NCBI GenBank assembly: GCA_036702975.1 | Contig: DATNPX010000019.1 | Location: 1 to 64,000, forward strand | DNA: 64,000 nt | Source: DATNPX01 sp036702975 | GTDB lineage: Bacteria; Cyanobacteriota; Vampirovibrionia; Obscuribacterales; Obscuribacteraceae | Direction: 5' to 3' | Part shown: positions 1-8,211 of the stretch, piece after piece | Numbering within the stretch: the stretch's first letter is position 1 | Layout: the number at the start of each line of letters is the position of its first letter | The notes under the pieces: generated by a model | Seen by the model: the letters and a program-made list of their open reading frames with translations, nothing else | What the model was told of the DNA's origin: nothing | Database searches by the model: none | Program-made: the position numbers and the translations under genes

Positions 1-219
1 GATGCGGATCTCGCATTCGTGCCATTGCTGCTCCGCTACCATGTTGCTCCAAACGGCACTTATTTCAACAACAAAGACTCATCCGACCAGCCCATAATCA
101 TGCTCTTGGATGAATGGGTCGAATTTTGCGACTCGAAACCCTATTACAGCAAGGCTTTTGAGCTTAGAGTATATTTTCGCACGGTTACTGCTGGTACGCC
201 CATTCCTGCCAAAGAATAG
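1..219 (+). CDS. Hypothetical protein, 3' end only
   Basis: An open frame runs in from the left edge and ends with TAG at 217-219, giving about 72 residues of a protein whose start lies outside the window. The visible part is soluble, fairly acidic and aromatic, with no signal peptide or membrane segment. I do not recognise a family. It could be the C-terminal tail of a larger gene or a chance frame; the lack of a stop up to the edge and the ordinary residue mix make a partial gene slightly more likely. Confidence 0.35.
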   Translation, partial: DADLAFVPLLLRYHVAPNGTYFNNKDSSDQPIIMLLDEWVEFCDSKPYYSKAFELRVYFRTVTAGTPIPAKE

Positions 220-351
220 ATCAAAAGAATTTTCTGAAAATCCAGCATGTGAGGTATCCCCTGGAGATTTTGTCAATCACAAAAATGCTTGGAACACCGG
301 ATGACCAGCGTCGTCCCTGAATATAAAGATGAGCAAATCTGTGGAGGCGGC

Positions 352-879
352 ATGAACCGAAAATCGTTTGGCTTACTAGTTGTCTCTACGATGCTGCTGC
401 AATTTCACTGTCTTGCAGGCAATTGCGAAGAACAGGAAGCGTCATCTAGTATTGTTGTGAATGCGCCACCAAAAGCCGTATGGCAAGCGCTTCATGCAGA
501 TCGATTCAATAACCAAAAACGCAAAGTGGTAGCACACAATGGATGTGACTACACTTTTACTGAAGTATTCAAGAAACTTCCGCTTATAGGGGAAACTACC
601 TGTACATGGGTGGAACACGAAACTCCCGAGACGAGCATTCAGTACCATATGATTTCATCAGACAAACTGAAAGCGTTTCAAGGCTGTTGGAGATTGGCAC
701 CAGCAAACAACGGACAGCAGACTATTTTGACATTGAGCTCTTTGACTGACTGCGGCCTGGATATTCCCTTCCACCAAAAGATGACCCATTGCACGACTTT
801 GAGTTACATCAATCGGCGCCTCGAAAGCGTAAAATCTCGCGTTGATGAAAATAGAGTCGATGTTGCCGAACAGCTTTAG
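352..879 (+). CDS. Exported SRPBCC (START-like) lipid-binding protein
   Basis: This encodes 175 residues. The ATG at 352 is chosen because GGAGG lies 4 bases upstream and a classical signal peptide follows at once (MNRKSFGLLVVSTMLLQF, cleavage likely near LAGN). After that comes an SRPBCC/polyketide-cyclase-type fold: the opening strand with VVNAPPKAVWQAL is the typical SRPBCC start, followed by alternating beta strands and a long C-terminal helix. The family binds lipids or other hydrophobic ligands; no ligand can be named here. It is likely periplasmic or surface located. It converges on the phosphodiesterase gene downstream (14 bp apart). Function is inferred from fold-level resemblance only. 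Confidence 0.7.
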   Translation: MNRKSFGLLVVSTMLLQFHCLAGNCEEQEASSSIVVNAPPKAVWQALHADRFNNQKRKVVAHNGCDYTFTEVFKKLPLIGETTCTWVEHETPETSIQYHMISSDKLKAFQGCWRLAPANNGQQTILTLSSLTDCGLDIPFHQKMTHCTTLSYINRRLESVKSRVDENRVDVAEQL

Positions 880-893
880 TAAGCGCTGCCATC

Positions 894-1766
894 TCATTCT
901 GCGGTGAAAACATCTGTGACTGGTTTGCCATCCATGTTCTCCGGGAGTGGCACGTCAAGCAGCCACAGCGCAGTCGCGGCAGTATCGTATGTGGTGACGG
1001 TATGCTGCGGGTGAGAACCTGGCTTGACTCCTTTCCCCCAGACTATCCAGGGAATGACCATATCATCAGGAGTATTTGTACCATGTGTTCTCTTATGTCC
1101 ACCATGGTCGGCGCTGATGATGACCGCACTATCGTGATCTATTCCTGCTTCTTCGAGGCTTTTCATCACGATCTTTAGGGCTTTGTCTTGTGTTTCTAAT
1201 GCTTCTTTCTGTTGATCGGAACCCCATCCGAACATATGGCCTGCACTATCGGAATCAGCAAAATGAATGAAACAGAGATTTGGTTTGTTCGATTTGATAT
1301 AGCGGGCAGCTGCATAGGCTACATCCATAGCATGATGTGATGGCAATGAGAAATCATCGAGGCTTCCTTCTTGGAAGAGATGGATGAATTTGGGCTTGCC
1401 GACGAACATTGCAGTGGTTAAATTTTGCGCTTTGGCGAGTTTGAAGATTGTAGGACTTGCGATGATCCCCTTTTCCGGCTCCCAATCGTTCCAATTCACT
1501 TTGTGTTTTTCGGGACTCAAGCCAGTAAGCATTGATGTGTGTGCGACAAGCGTTAGGCTTGGAAATACAGTTTGAGCTTCCCAGCTAGATGCACCCTCTT
1601 TCACCAATGTCGTCAGCTCCGGCATTTTGCATTGCTGCATGACTGCCGGCTTTCCACCGTCATAGCTGATTATGAACACGTGATCGACGTGGCGAGCAGC
1701 CCAGACCGGGCAGCAAGTGAGAAAAAGAATAGTTAGAGCGATGAGGATACGGTTCAGGCGATGCAT
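894..1766 (-). CDS. Exported type I phosphodiesterase / nucleotide pyrophosphatase (alkaline phosphatase superfamily)
   Basis: A 290-residue exported metal-dependent phosphodiesterase. From the ATG at 1766 a signal peptide runs to about residue 24 (ALTILFLTCCPVWAA). Metal and catalytic positions of the ectonucleotide pyrophosphatase family are visible: Asp36 in SYDGG, the nucleophile Thr72 in FPSLTLVAHTSMLTG, the HFADSDSAGH motif, and the C-terminal ADHGGHKRTHG motif. Members hydrolyse nucleotide or other phosphodiesters outside the cytoplasm. An upstream in-frame ATG (1793) has no ribosome site, while 1766 is preceded by CAGGAT. The length is short for the family but all metal motifs are present, so it should be active. 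The substrate is unknown. Confidence 0.85.
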   Translation of the reverse strand: MHRLNRILIALTILFLTCCPVWAARHVDHVFIISYDGGKPAVMQQCKMPELTTLVKEGASSWEAQTVFPSLTLVAHTSMLTGLSPEKHKVNWNDWEPEKGIIASPTIFKLAKAQNLTTAMFVGKPKFIHLFQEGSLDDFSLPSHHAMDVAYAAARYIKSNKPNLCFIHFADSDSAGHMFGWGSDQQKEALETQDKALKIVMKSLEEAGIDHDSAVIISADHGGHKRTHGTNTPDDMVIPWIVWGKGVKPGSHPQHTVTTYDTAATALWLLDVPLPENMDGKPVTDVFTAE

Positions 1767-2040
1767 GGGAATCCTGGTTCTTGGGGCTGTCATAGTGCGT
1801 GATTTGCGATTGATAAAAGTACCATCAGTCTGGCTTGAAAGTATGAAAGAAAGTGCTTACCGATCTCTTGACGAGCTTTTGCGTCTTCACTGCAGGCAGA
1901 TACAAGCGCTGGGCCGCTCATTGTTAGTTGGAACCTTTTCTCGTTTGCGGCTTCCTCAAACGTATGTGATCGGCAGTGTATAAGCCAGTTGATGTCCGAG
2001 CGCGAAGATGACTCTAGTCTAGAGAATGAGGAACAGGAAG

Positions 2041-2547
2041 ATGAAAGGTTTATTTGCATTTTGTGCCGGTGCGGTCGCCGGATTTTTGGTCGGTTCTACT
2101 AAGCAAGGTTTGGCCTGGCGCAGTGACCTTGAAGAACGGATGAATTCATTGCTCGGCAAGTGCTGCGATGCAAACGGCGGAGGCGAATTTAACTCCCAGG
2201 CCGATGAACGATTTACAGGGTCTTCTGGGTCCGAAAAATCGACAGCCTCGAACAAATCCCAAGCGCAAACAAACACAAACACAAAAACAAAAACAAACAC
2301 AAAACCAGAGTCAAACACAAAACCAGAGTCAAATGCAGAAAGTGAGCCCATGGCCGAGGAAAGCTCATCGGAGTTGAACGAAGCGTCGAGTGAGGAGTTG
2401 AAGCCGAACAGCAAGGAAGCTCTCAGCATGGATAAGGCTCAGGAACTGGTTCAGAAACTTGGCGCCAAGGTTTCTGAACCTGAAGGCGAAGAGGCTATGC
2501 CCTTCGCACATCCGATTGAAACTTCGACCAGTAAGTTAAGTGCCTGA
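2041..2547 (+). CDS. YtxH-like membrane protein with low-complexity tail
   Basis: About 168 residues. The N-terminus (MKGLFAFCAGAVAGFLVGST) is a glycine-rich transmembrane helix like that of YtxH/gas-vesicle-like stress proteins, followed by an amphipathic stretch LEERMNSLL. The rest is low complexity: a run of Asn-Thr-Lys and repeated Thr-Lys-Pro-Glu-Ser units (2266-2330), then an acidic Ser/Glu-rich tail. The ATG at 2041 fits GAGGAA 7 bases upstream; an ATG at 2026 is possible. The protein at 21684 has the same head. Its role is unknown; YtxH proteins are usually stress-associated membrane proteins. Confidence 0.6.
   Translation: MKGLFAFCAGAVAGFLVGSTKQGLAWRSDLEERMNSLLGKCCDANGGGEFNSQADERFTGSSGSEKSTASNKSQAQTNTNTKTKTNTKPESNTKPESNAESEPMAEESSSELNEASSEELKPNSKEALSMDKAQELVQKLGAKVSEPEGEEAMPFAHPIETSTSKLSA
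2266..2330 (+). repeat. Low-complexity coding repeat (ACAAAC units and an 18-bp tandem pair)
   Basis: Inside the YtxH-like gene a purine-rich track of ACAAAC/ACAAAA hexamers passes into two perfect tandem copies of an 18-base unit (2295-2312 and 2313-2330) that encode the repeated Asn-Thr-Lys-Pro-Glu-Ser peptide. All changes are multiples of three, so the frame is kept. Such a track is prone to slippage and likely varies in length between strains. Confidence 0.8.
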
Positions 2548-2702
2548 CGCTGTCTGTGTGCCCAGTCTGTGTTGGCTTGAAAGTAAGGTGGCGCTGTTGA
2601 TTGCCAGGAAGCTCTGATAGTGAGATAGCGGAAACTTTGCTCGCCTAGATCGCGGGCGCAAGGCATGCACGAGTTTCGAGCAAGCTGACTCCCTTCGATT
2701 GA

Positions 2703-2738
2703 ATTGTCTAGATTGTCTAGATTATCTAGATTGAATAG
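2703..2738 (+). repeat. Four tandem 9-bp units upstream of the arsR-type gene
   Basis: Four head-to-tail units: ATTGTCTAG at 2703 and 2712, ATTATCTAG at 2721, ATTGAATAG at 2730. The last ends 14 bases before the TTGACA box of the regulator promoter. Phased 9-bp copies can be a microsatellite or clustered binding sites; the sequence does not decide between the two. Confidence 0.7.
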
Positions 2739-2752
2739 TTTTGATCCAAGGA

Positions 2753-2785
2753 TTGACATGTGACCATTTGGTCACGTATTATATT
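2753..2785 (+). promoter_or_regulatory. Promoter with overlapping palindromic operator (probable autorepression)
   Basis: A TTGACA -35 box lies at 2753-2758 and a TATTAT -10 box at 2777-2782 (18-bp spacer). The perfect 16-bp palindrome GTGACCA-TT-TGGTCAC at 2760-2775 fills the spacer. The ATG of the regulator is at 2792, only 9 bases after the -10 box, so the predicted transcript starts at or within a few bases of the start codon. Spacer operators of this kind are typical of self-repressing ArsR-family genes. Confidence 0.75.
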
Positions 2786-2791
2786 TGCACG

Positions 2792-3649
2792 ATGGATGAC
2801 GTTTTTCGAGCTTTGGCTGACCCGACTCGGCGTGAGCTGCTGGACGAACTCTTCAAAAGTGATGGGCAAACGCTCACTGCGCTTGAAGAAAAGCTTCCAA
2901 TGACGCGCTTTGGTGTGATGAAACACCTAAAGGTCCTGGAGGAGGCTGGACTCGTCGTTACCAAACGGCGAGGGCGCGAGAAACTGCATTTTTTAAATCC
3001 TGTTCCTATTCGACTCGTTCACGACCGCTGGGTGAGCAAATACGCCGAGCCGTGGGCGGCTGCATTGAGTGACTTGAAACAAGACCTTGAGGAGAAATCA
3101 CAGAAAATGATGGAAAAAGTTTTTGAAATCTACATAAAAACAACACCTGAGCGTTTGTGGGAAGCGATTACGAACACAGAACTGAGAGCGAAGTACAATT
3201 TTGGATTGATGGTATCTTCTGATTTCACTGCTGGTTCGCCGTTCCAGGGTGTTGTACCTAAGACTGCAAGCGGCGAACCATGCACCAGTGGCAATGGTGG
3301 TGCCGATGCTTCTGGTGCTGGCGTCAGCGAGATGCCAAAGCCAATTGCAGCTGGCACCAAAATTCTTGAAGGCGAAAATCTGGAAGTGGTGCGCCCCTGC
3401 AAACTAGTGCAAAGCTTCAGAGCGCTGTGGGGCGAAGACGTAAAGAAAGAGGGCACTTCTCGTGTTACTTGGGAGATTGAGCAGATTGGAGATTCCTGCC
3501 GTCTCACTGTTACACACGACCAGTTGAGAGAAGGAGCCAACGCTCAATTATACGGCGGATGGCCGATGATTCTTTCTGGTCTTAAAACGCTTTTGGAGAC
3601 GGGAGAGCTATTAACTACTCCTGGCTCATTGCGTTTTGTTTCTAGATAG
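2792..3649 (+). CDS. ArsR-family regulator fused to an AHSA1/SRPBCC domain
   Basis: This 285-residue protein starts at the ATG of MDDVFRALADPTRRELLDEL, the standard ArsR winged-helix opening; the first ~90 residues form the DNA-binding domain (recognition region MTRFGVMKHLKVLEEAGLV). From about residue 110 an activator-of-Hsp90-like SRPBCC domain follows (KVFEIYIKTTPERLWEAIT), interrupted by a Gly/Ser/Ala-rich insert (about residues 165-185), and ending in a typical long helix. ArsR-AHSA1 fusions are common ligand-sensing repressors; the effector is not known. No cysteine metal site is seen in the HTH part. A palindrome in the promoter suggests it represses itself. The mRNA is probably leaderless. 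Confidence 0.85.
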   Translation: MDDVFRALADPTRRELLDELFKSDGQTLTALEEKLPMTRFGVMKHLKVLEEAGLVVTKRRGREKLHFLNPVPIRLVHDRWVSKYAEPWAAALSDLKQDLEEKSQKMMEKVFEIYIKTTPERLWEAITNTELRAKYNFGLMVSSDFTAGSPFQGVVPKTASGEPCTSGNGGADASGAGVSEMPKPIAAGTKILEGENLEVVRPCKLVQSFRALWGEDVKKEGTSRVTWEIEQIGDSCRLTVTHDQLREGANAQLYGGWPMILSGLKTLLETGELLTTPGSLRFVSR

Positions 3650-4072
3650 TTGGCTCGATTCCTAAGTACGGCAATCTCAGCCTTCGGAACATTGTCGACA
3701 ATGATACGACATCGAACTATGCGTCGCGCGCAGGGTTTTCATCATTTCACCTGCAAATTGTCGTCCGAAGCGGAATGGTGGCAGGCGACAGGACGACGTA
3801 GAGGTTGAGTGATTTCTCAACTTCTCTTACTACTGCTACTGAAGGAGACCGGCAAGAAGACTTGTCGGTCTCTTGACTCTCTGCATAGGCTCAAGCTGAA
3901 GTTTAGGCATCGTATATGATGCCACCTCAGCCTTGACACGTGCTTGGCAGGCGCCTCATAAGAATGTTTCTCGTTTAGGAACTTTGTTAGGTGTGGGCAG
4001 TCACACGACTCGAAGCTGCCACGAAAAAACGGCGCAGATGTAGCGTCAGTTCACGGAGGTAAAGGAGGACAT
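3650..4072. other. Gene-free region rich in stem-loops (candidate structured RNA)
   Basis: No convincing ORF occurs here. Five inverted repeats follow one another: GTCGTCC/GGACGAC (3760-3797), AGAGGTTGAG with its partner (3800-3827), a 12-bp arm pair with one G-T mismatch (3845-3872), a compound stem with inner GGCATC/GATGCC and outer CTGA/TCAG plus CAAG/CTTG arms (3891-3936), and GTGGGCAG/CTGCCAC with one bulge (3993-4022). The density is far above that of neighbouring spacers. It may be a noncoding RNA or a long leader of the BON-protein gene at 4073. Either strand is possible. Confidence 0.45.
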
Positions 4073-4438
4073 ATGAAGAGGCTGGCCCTAATTGTTGCCT
4101 GTATGTCGGGACTAAATGTCAGCGTACAAGCACAAGAAGCTAATAATACTGCGGAAAATAAAGAATCTGCTCGACCAAATGCAATCACTGCAGAAAAACA
4201 ACCAAACAAGAAGCACGATGTTCGTGCTTTGGCTAGAATTCGCAGAAACATTGTTCGAGAAAAAGGCCTGTCCATGGATGCAAAGAACGTCAAGATCTTG
4301 TACTCCGATGGTGCAGTTACCTTGAAGGGTCCTGTCGATAGCAATGCAGAGAGAGCGCGTGTAGAGGACATAGCTAGAAATTGCGGTGGGGTTACGAGTG
4401 TCCAAAACCTTATGACTATTGCGCCAGGCAAACAGTAG
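4073..4438 (+). CDS. Exported BON-domain protein
   Basis: A 121-residue protein with an N-terminal signal peptide (cleavage near VQAQ, residue ~21), a charged linker, and a single BON domain at about residues 50-118 (VRALARIRRNIV ... VKILYSDGAVTLKGPVDS ... GGVTSVQNLMTI). BON domains bind phospholipid or other cell-envelope surfaces and are found in OsmY-type osmotic-stress proteins. The site AAAGGAGG lies 4-5 bases before the ATG. The next gene (4479) is also a small stress-type protein, 40 bp away, so both may share a transcript. Confidence 0.8.
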   Translation: MKRLALIVACMSGLNVSVQAQEANNTAENKESARPNAITAEKQPNKKHDVRALARIRRNIVREKGLSMDAKNVKILYSDGAVTLKGPVDSNAERARVEDIARNCGGVTSVQNLMTIAPGKQ

Positions 4439-4478
4439 TGGCACTAGTCAACGTTTTCCTAACAACTGGAGATAAATC

Positions 4479-5003
4479 ATGAATCAATCAGTAGTCGGAA
4501 TTGTACATAGCCTTTTAGAGGCTGAGAGCCTTGTAAATGCTTTGAAAGCATCTGGGCATCCTGAGAGTGATGTATCCGTCATTTTGCCGGACAAGGCTGG
4601 CGGCAAGGACTTTGCCCATGAAAATACGACCAAAGCTCCTGAAGGTGCCGTTGCTGGTGCAAGTGCGGGTGGAGTCGTTGGCGGAACATTAGGTCTTCTC
4701 GCCGGTATCGGCACACTGGCTGTGCCTGGTGTTGGTCCCTTGATCGCTGCCGGACCAATCATGGCGACATTAAGTGGTGTCGCTGTTGGTGCCACTGCCG
4801 GTGGGCTGTGCGGTGGATTGATTGGCATGGGAGTGCCTGAGTACGAAGCCAAAATCTATGAAGGCAAAGTTCAAGATGGGAATATTTTGTTGGCAGTCAA
4901 CTGCTCTAACAACACTGAGCTGAAGGAAGCTGAAGAAACGTTCAAAAGATATGATGCTTCGGACATACACCGCGTAGGTGAAGAGAAAATTCGAGGCAAC
5001 TAG
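4479..5003 (+). CDS. General-stress-type protein with glycine-zipper hairpin (YflT/17M-like)
   Basis: 174 residues. The first ~50 (SVVGIVHSLLEAESLVNALKASG...SVIL) form the ferredoxin-like fold seen in general stress protein 17M/YflT relatives, in which the protein reads like one that pairs with itself. The middle (about 48-125) is a long Gly/Ala-rich glycine-zipper stretch able to span the membrane twice. The tail (GNILLAVNCSNNTELKEAEETFKRYDA) completes the alpha/beta half. Function is unknown; family members are induced by stress. CTGGAGA lies 6 bases before the ATG and a terminator follows at 5028. Confidence 0.7.
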   Translation: MNQSVVGIVHSLLEAESLVNALKASGHPESDVSVILPDKAGGKDFAHENTTKAPEGAVAGASAGGVVGGTLGLLAGIGTLAVPGVGPLIAAGPIMATLSGVAVGATAGGLCGGLIGMGVPEYEAKIYEGKVQDGNILLAVNCSNNTELKEAEETFKRYDASDIHRVGEEKIRGN

Positions 5004-5027
5004 CACTTCTTAAGAACAGGGCGGAAG

Positions 5028-5058
5028 AGGCAGGAGTGTTTATACAGTCCTGTCTTTT
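5028..5058 (+). terminator. Rho-independent terminator
   Basis: An interrupted stem, GCAGGA-g-TGT pairing with ACA-g-TCCTGT around a TTAT loop, is followed directly by TTTTT (5054-5058). It lies 25 bp after the stop codon of the glycine-zipper protein and should end that transcript. Confidence 0.75.
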
Positions 5059-5205
5059 TGCTGAGTCATTGATGATCTGACCGTTTTTCGGTTGTAGATT
5101 TTTAGTTACGCATGATCTCTTTGGAACTTTAGCCCTTTCATAGAAGTCGAAACTAGAGGTTGAGAAATCTCAATATTCGTAAAATGCTTATAAATCTCTG
5201 GAGCG

Positions 5206-6546
5206 ATGATGATTATGCGAAGACTTTTCGCACTGGCTGTGACTAATTTTTCTGTCTTTTTGAACGCTTATTGCGGAGCTTTTGCTGAACCTCTCCATGA
5301 CTCACTGGCAGTAGCGCGCGAAGGCGGTGCTGGACTGCCGCGCTCCACGCACACTCATGCTGTTCCGGACAACCTGGACAAGGTAAAAGCTCCTGCGGAA
5401 ATCGATAACGAGCAATCGGGACAGGCGGGCAAGGAGCTATCACCAACTGAAGTTGTAAAACGCGCAGCCAAAGAGCAGTTGGAAAATTCTCCCAAGTCTT
5501 TGCCTGATGAAACCATTGCACCTCGCACGGCGGGGCGAATCTACGCGACAACTAAGTCAAGAATGGATGTTGTGAATGAAGCCACGAAGATCGAGGAGCA
5601 CAGCTCTGAGGCGATCCCGCCGATTGCAACCAAAGAGGAGTTAAAGCGCCCGACTATTGCGCTGGCACTGGGCGGTGGTGGCGCGCGTGGTGCAGCACAC
5701 ATAGGCGTGTTGCGTGTGCTCGAACAAGCGGGAATTCCGGTCGACTATGTAGTTGGTAATTCGATGGGAGCCCTTGTCGGCGGTCTTTATTGTGCCGGCG
5801 TACCGCTCGACAAAATAACGGAGATTATGGAGGATGGCTCCCTTCGGAAGGCCTATTTAGGTAAGATTCCACCTAAGCTCTTGATCAGCCCGCTTGAAAA
5901 ACTGGCGCATCCAATGAGTAAGCACTATGCAGGTCTTTTTACTGGAAAGAAATATGGCGAGTATCTGGAAAAACTACTTCCGCCCGATGTGAAGACGGTG
6001 CAAGATACGAAGATTCCATTTTCAGCTGTTGCGCTCAATCTCTTGGACGGAAAGGCGTATCGTATCGATGACGGCGATCTGTCTACTGCGATTCGTGCCA
6101 GTTCGTCGATTTCGCCGCTTCTCCAACCGGTTGCCATCGGAGACAAAGTCTATTGTGATGGTGGCGTGCGCGCTAATTTGCCAGCATCTGCAGCGAAAGA
6201 CACTGGAGCTGACATAGTCATCGCCGTTCTGGTCGACGAACCTTTGCGCCAGATGCCACCTGATCGCTTTCGGCATTTGAAGGGGATCGGCAATCGCCTT
6301 GCCGATGTAGTGTTGGCAATTTCTGATGAACGGCAGCTTCAGTTTGCCGACATAGTTATAAATCCTGATTGCAGCGGTATTCCTGTTATCGCTAATCATC
6401 CTGAAGATGCTCAGACAGCGATAAAAGCTGGTGAAGACGCCGCCAAGAACGCCCTTCCTGAAATTAGAAAGCGGCTCGGCCGCTTTGTGGATTCAACAGG
6501 CAAAGTTGCCACGCAGAAAACAATTCAACCGCACTTAGCAAATTAG
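5206..6546 (+). CDS. Exported patatin-like phospholipase
   Basis: 446 residues. A signal peptide occupies the first ~27 residues, followed by a long, probably disordered linker to about residue 145. The patatin domain then shows all hallmarks: oxyanion loop GGGGARG (~156), the nucleophile elbow GNSMG (~184-188) and the catalytic Asp in DGGVRANLP (~318). These enzymes are serine acyl hydrolases acting on phospholipids or acyl esters. Three start codons are close together (5206, 5209, 5215) behind GGAG at 5200; 5209 has the best spacing. A second patatin (13184) resembles its catalytic core. It converges on the lysozyme-like gene. Confidence 0.88.
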   Translation: MMIMRRLFALAVTNFSVFLNAYCGAFAEPLHDSLAVAREGGAGLPRSTHTHAVPDNLDKVKAPAEIDNEQSGQAGKELSPTEVVKRAAKEQLENSPKSLPDETIAPRTAGRIYATTKSRMDVVNEATKIEEHSSEAIPPIATKEELKRPTIALALGGGGARGAAHIGVLRVLEQAGIPVDYVVGNSMGALVGGLYCAGVPLDKITEIMEDGSLRKAYLGKIPPKLLISPLEKLAHPMSKHYAGLFTGKKYGEYLEKLLPPDVKTVQDTKIPFSAVALNLLDGKAYRIDDGDLSTAIRASSSISPLLQPVAIGDKVYCDGGVRANLPASAAKDTGADIVIAVLVDEPLRQMPPDRFRHLKGIGNRLADVVLAISDERQLQFADIVINPDCSGIPVIANHPEDAQTAIKAGEDAAKNALPEIRKRLGRFVDSTGKVATQKTIQPHLAN

Positions 6547-6568
6547 ACTTTGGTGCAAATAGGCGCAG

Positions 6569-7933
6569 CTAAGCATTGTGGGCTGCAGGTTTCGTATCAG
6601 TGCTGGCCATTGCTGGAGGCGTTGCTACTTGATGGAAAATATGTTCCGCATTCGCCATGCGTTGACCTCTAGCTTCACCTGAGCTGCGTTCGAAATATTT
6701 ATCGAATAACGCTGCTGCTTGCTGCGGAGTCTGCGCGTGTTCTAGTTTTTCCAATGCTCCATGTTCGCGTCCATGCAATTCATGCATCATAAAGTCTACT
6801 TGCACGTGCCAATCGGTGACAGGCTTACCGTGTGCTGCTGCGAAGTGTTCGAGTTCTGTTCGTCGACCGCCTTCCCATTGGCATAATCCGATTGCACCTT
6901 CACCGTGATTGTATGCGTTTGTCTTGAAGCTTGATTCAGTCATCATGTTGCCGAGAATTCCAGAAGCAACTGCCGGACTGAGTCCGTACTGCGAAGTCAT
7001 GTAATCGTAAATCTCTTTCGCCTTGACTGTTTCACCCTGACTCATGGGCTGGCCTTTACCGTCGTAAGCACCTGCATAGAGTGAACCATCGCCGTCGCTG
7101 CCGTTTCCGCGGAACATGCCGGCGCCGTCGAAACCGCCGTTTCCGGCAAAACCACCAGTATTACCGCTTCGATAGTCACCACCATGAACGCCGCGGTTTA
7201 CGAATCCATTCTCAGGTGCGGCAGAAGGCGTCTCATTTGCCTGAGGAGCAAACGGTACGAAATCCGGCAAGTTCGGCTTGGCGCTTGCGAGGTCTTGCAT
7301 CCAGCTTGGCACAGGTTGTCCAGGATTGTTCTTCTGGAACAATCTGATCATATCTTTTGCTGCTTGTCGTTGCATCTCTGATTCATGTGTAATTGCATCG
7401 CGCAGCGATTTGTTTGCCTGCGCCTGACTGTTTTGCAGTTCGACATTTATGCTGCCATCGGTGCTCTTGGTCGCTTTAGGATTCGGCACAAATTGTCCAT
7501 CTGCGGTCAAGAAAAAGTCTGGTTCTCGGCTCGCCGCTTGATTCTCTGCTGTACTGCTAAATCTTATCGCCGTACCTGTGTTGAGTGCACTTTGGATAGC
7601 TGGTGGCACATCTGTCGATGGTGCGGTTGTGGCACCAACTGGCGTTGCACTTGCTATCTCTGGTGTTGCACTTGCGACATCTGGTGCGGCTGATGCAGGA
7701 GCTGCCTGGGTAAACTGTGCGTCCCCTACAGGATTGGCTGTCGCCGTCGCCTTTGGTGTTGCTGGAGTATCCGATACCAATTGTAGTGATGGTGCAGTAA
7801 CATCGGTTGATGTTGCTGAGGACTGCTGCAATCCAGCTCTGTCAATCTTCGCCGATTTCATGTATTCGGCGCTGAGCGCAGCAGATGCGTCACCTGCAGG
7901 CGCGTGTTTAGTGAATGATTCAAGTCTGGCCAC
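6569..7933 (-). CDS. Tail-lysozyme-domain protein with long disordered N-terminus
   Basis: 454 residues, GTG start with GGGGGAG placed 4-5 bases upstream. Residues 1-300 are Ala/Thr/Pro/Gly-rich low complexity. The last ~145 residues match the phage tail lysozyme family (lysozyme-like fold): KAKEIYDYMTSQYGLSPAVA, GNMMTESSF with the likely catalytic Glu, GAIGLCQWEGGRR and a C-terminal FDKYFERSSG stretch. The family cleaves peptidoglycan. There is no signal peptide, so release would need lysis, a phage-like or other non-Sec route. No phage genes are nearby, so this is probably a domesticated host hydrolase. Confidence 0.8.
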   Translation of the reverse strand: MARLESFTKHAPAGDASAALSAEYMKSAKIDRAGLQQSSATSTDVTAPSLQLVSDTPATPKATATANPVGDAQFTQAAPASAAPDVASATPEIASATPVGATTAPSTDVPPAIQSALNTGTAIRFSSTAENQAASREPDFFLTADGQFVPNPKATKSTDGSINVELQNSQAQANKSLRDAITHESEMQRQAAKDMIRLFQKNNPGQPVPSWMQDLASAKPNLPDFVPFAPQANETPSAAPENGFVNRGVHGGDYRSGNTGGFAGNGGFDGAGMFRGNGSDGDGSLYAGAYDGKGQPMSQGETVKAKEIYDYMTSQYGLSPAVASGILGNMMTESSFKTNAYNHGEGAIGLCQWEGGRRTELEHFAAAHGKPVTDWHVQVDFMMHELHGREHGALEKLEHAQTPQQAAALFDKYFERSSGEARGQRMANAEHIFHQVATPPAMASTDTKPAAHNA

Positions 7934-7995
7934 AACTCCCCCAAGCTTTACGCGATTCAGACTGTTCTAAAGGTACATCCGTTGAGCATTTCGGT

Positions 7996-8211
7996 CTATC
8001 GTAAAAACCCCCATACCGCTGCGAGGATCACGTTTTCTGCGCACACTTGTAGTTCTTTGTCCCTTGAAAATCCCTTGAAAACTGGCAAGACGTGCAGCCT
8101 GCCCTGTGTTGGAGTCTCCAATTCCTCGTCGGGAAAGCGTCTTCGGAGTGCTTGCGGAAAAGTTTTTTCAAATGTTTTGCGATCGAGGTGTAACTGACCC
8201 GAAATTTTCAT
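7996..8211 (-). CDS. Small hypothetical protein (71 aa)
   Basis: 71 residues, basic N-terminal half (KTFEKTFPQALRRRFPDEE) and a hydrophobic C-terminus. It is chosen over the overlapping plus-strand frame because GGGAGGA sits 5 bases before its ATG. The ribosome site and start codon lie inside a palindrome (8209-8226), which could hide them in a hairpin. Not recognised. It precedes the lysozyme-like gene by 62 bp on the same strand. Confidence 0.5.
   Translation of the reverse strand: MKISGQLHLDRKTFEKTFPQALRRRFPDEELETPTQGRLHVLPVFKGFSRDKELQVCAENVILAAVWGFLR

Noticed and set aside
1717..2059. Plus and minus frames between the phosphodiesterase and the YtxH-like gene
   Set aside because: Both overlap the start or promoter of the real genes, have odd composition and no ribosome site.
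3650..4072. RNase P, tmRNA or SRP RNA in the stem-loop-rich spacer
   Set aside because: The conserved core sequences of these RNAs are not present on either strand.
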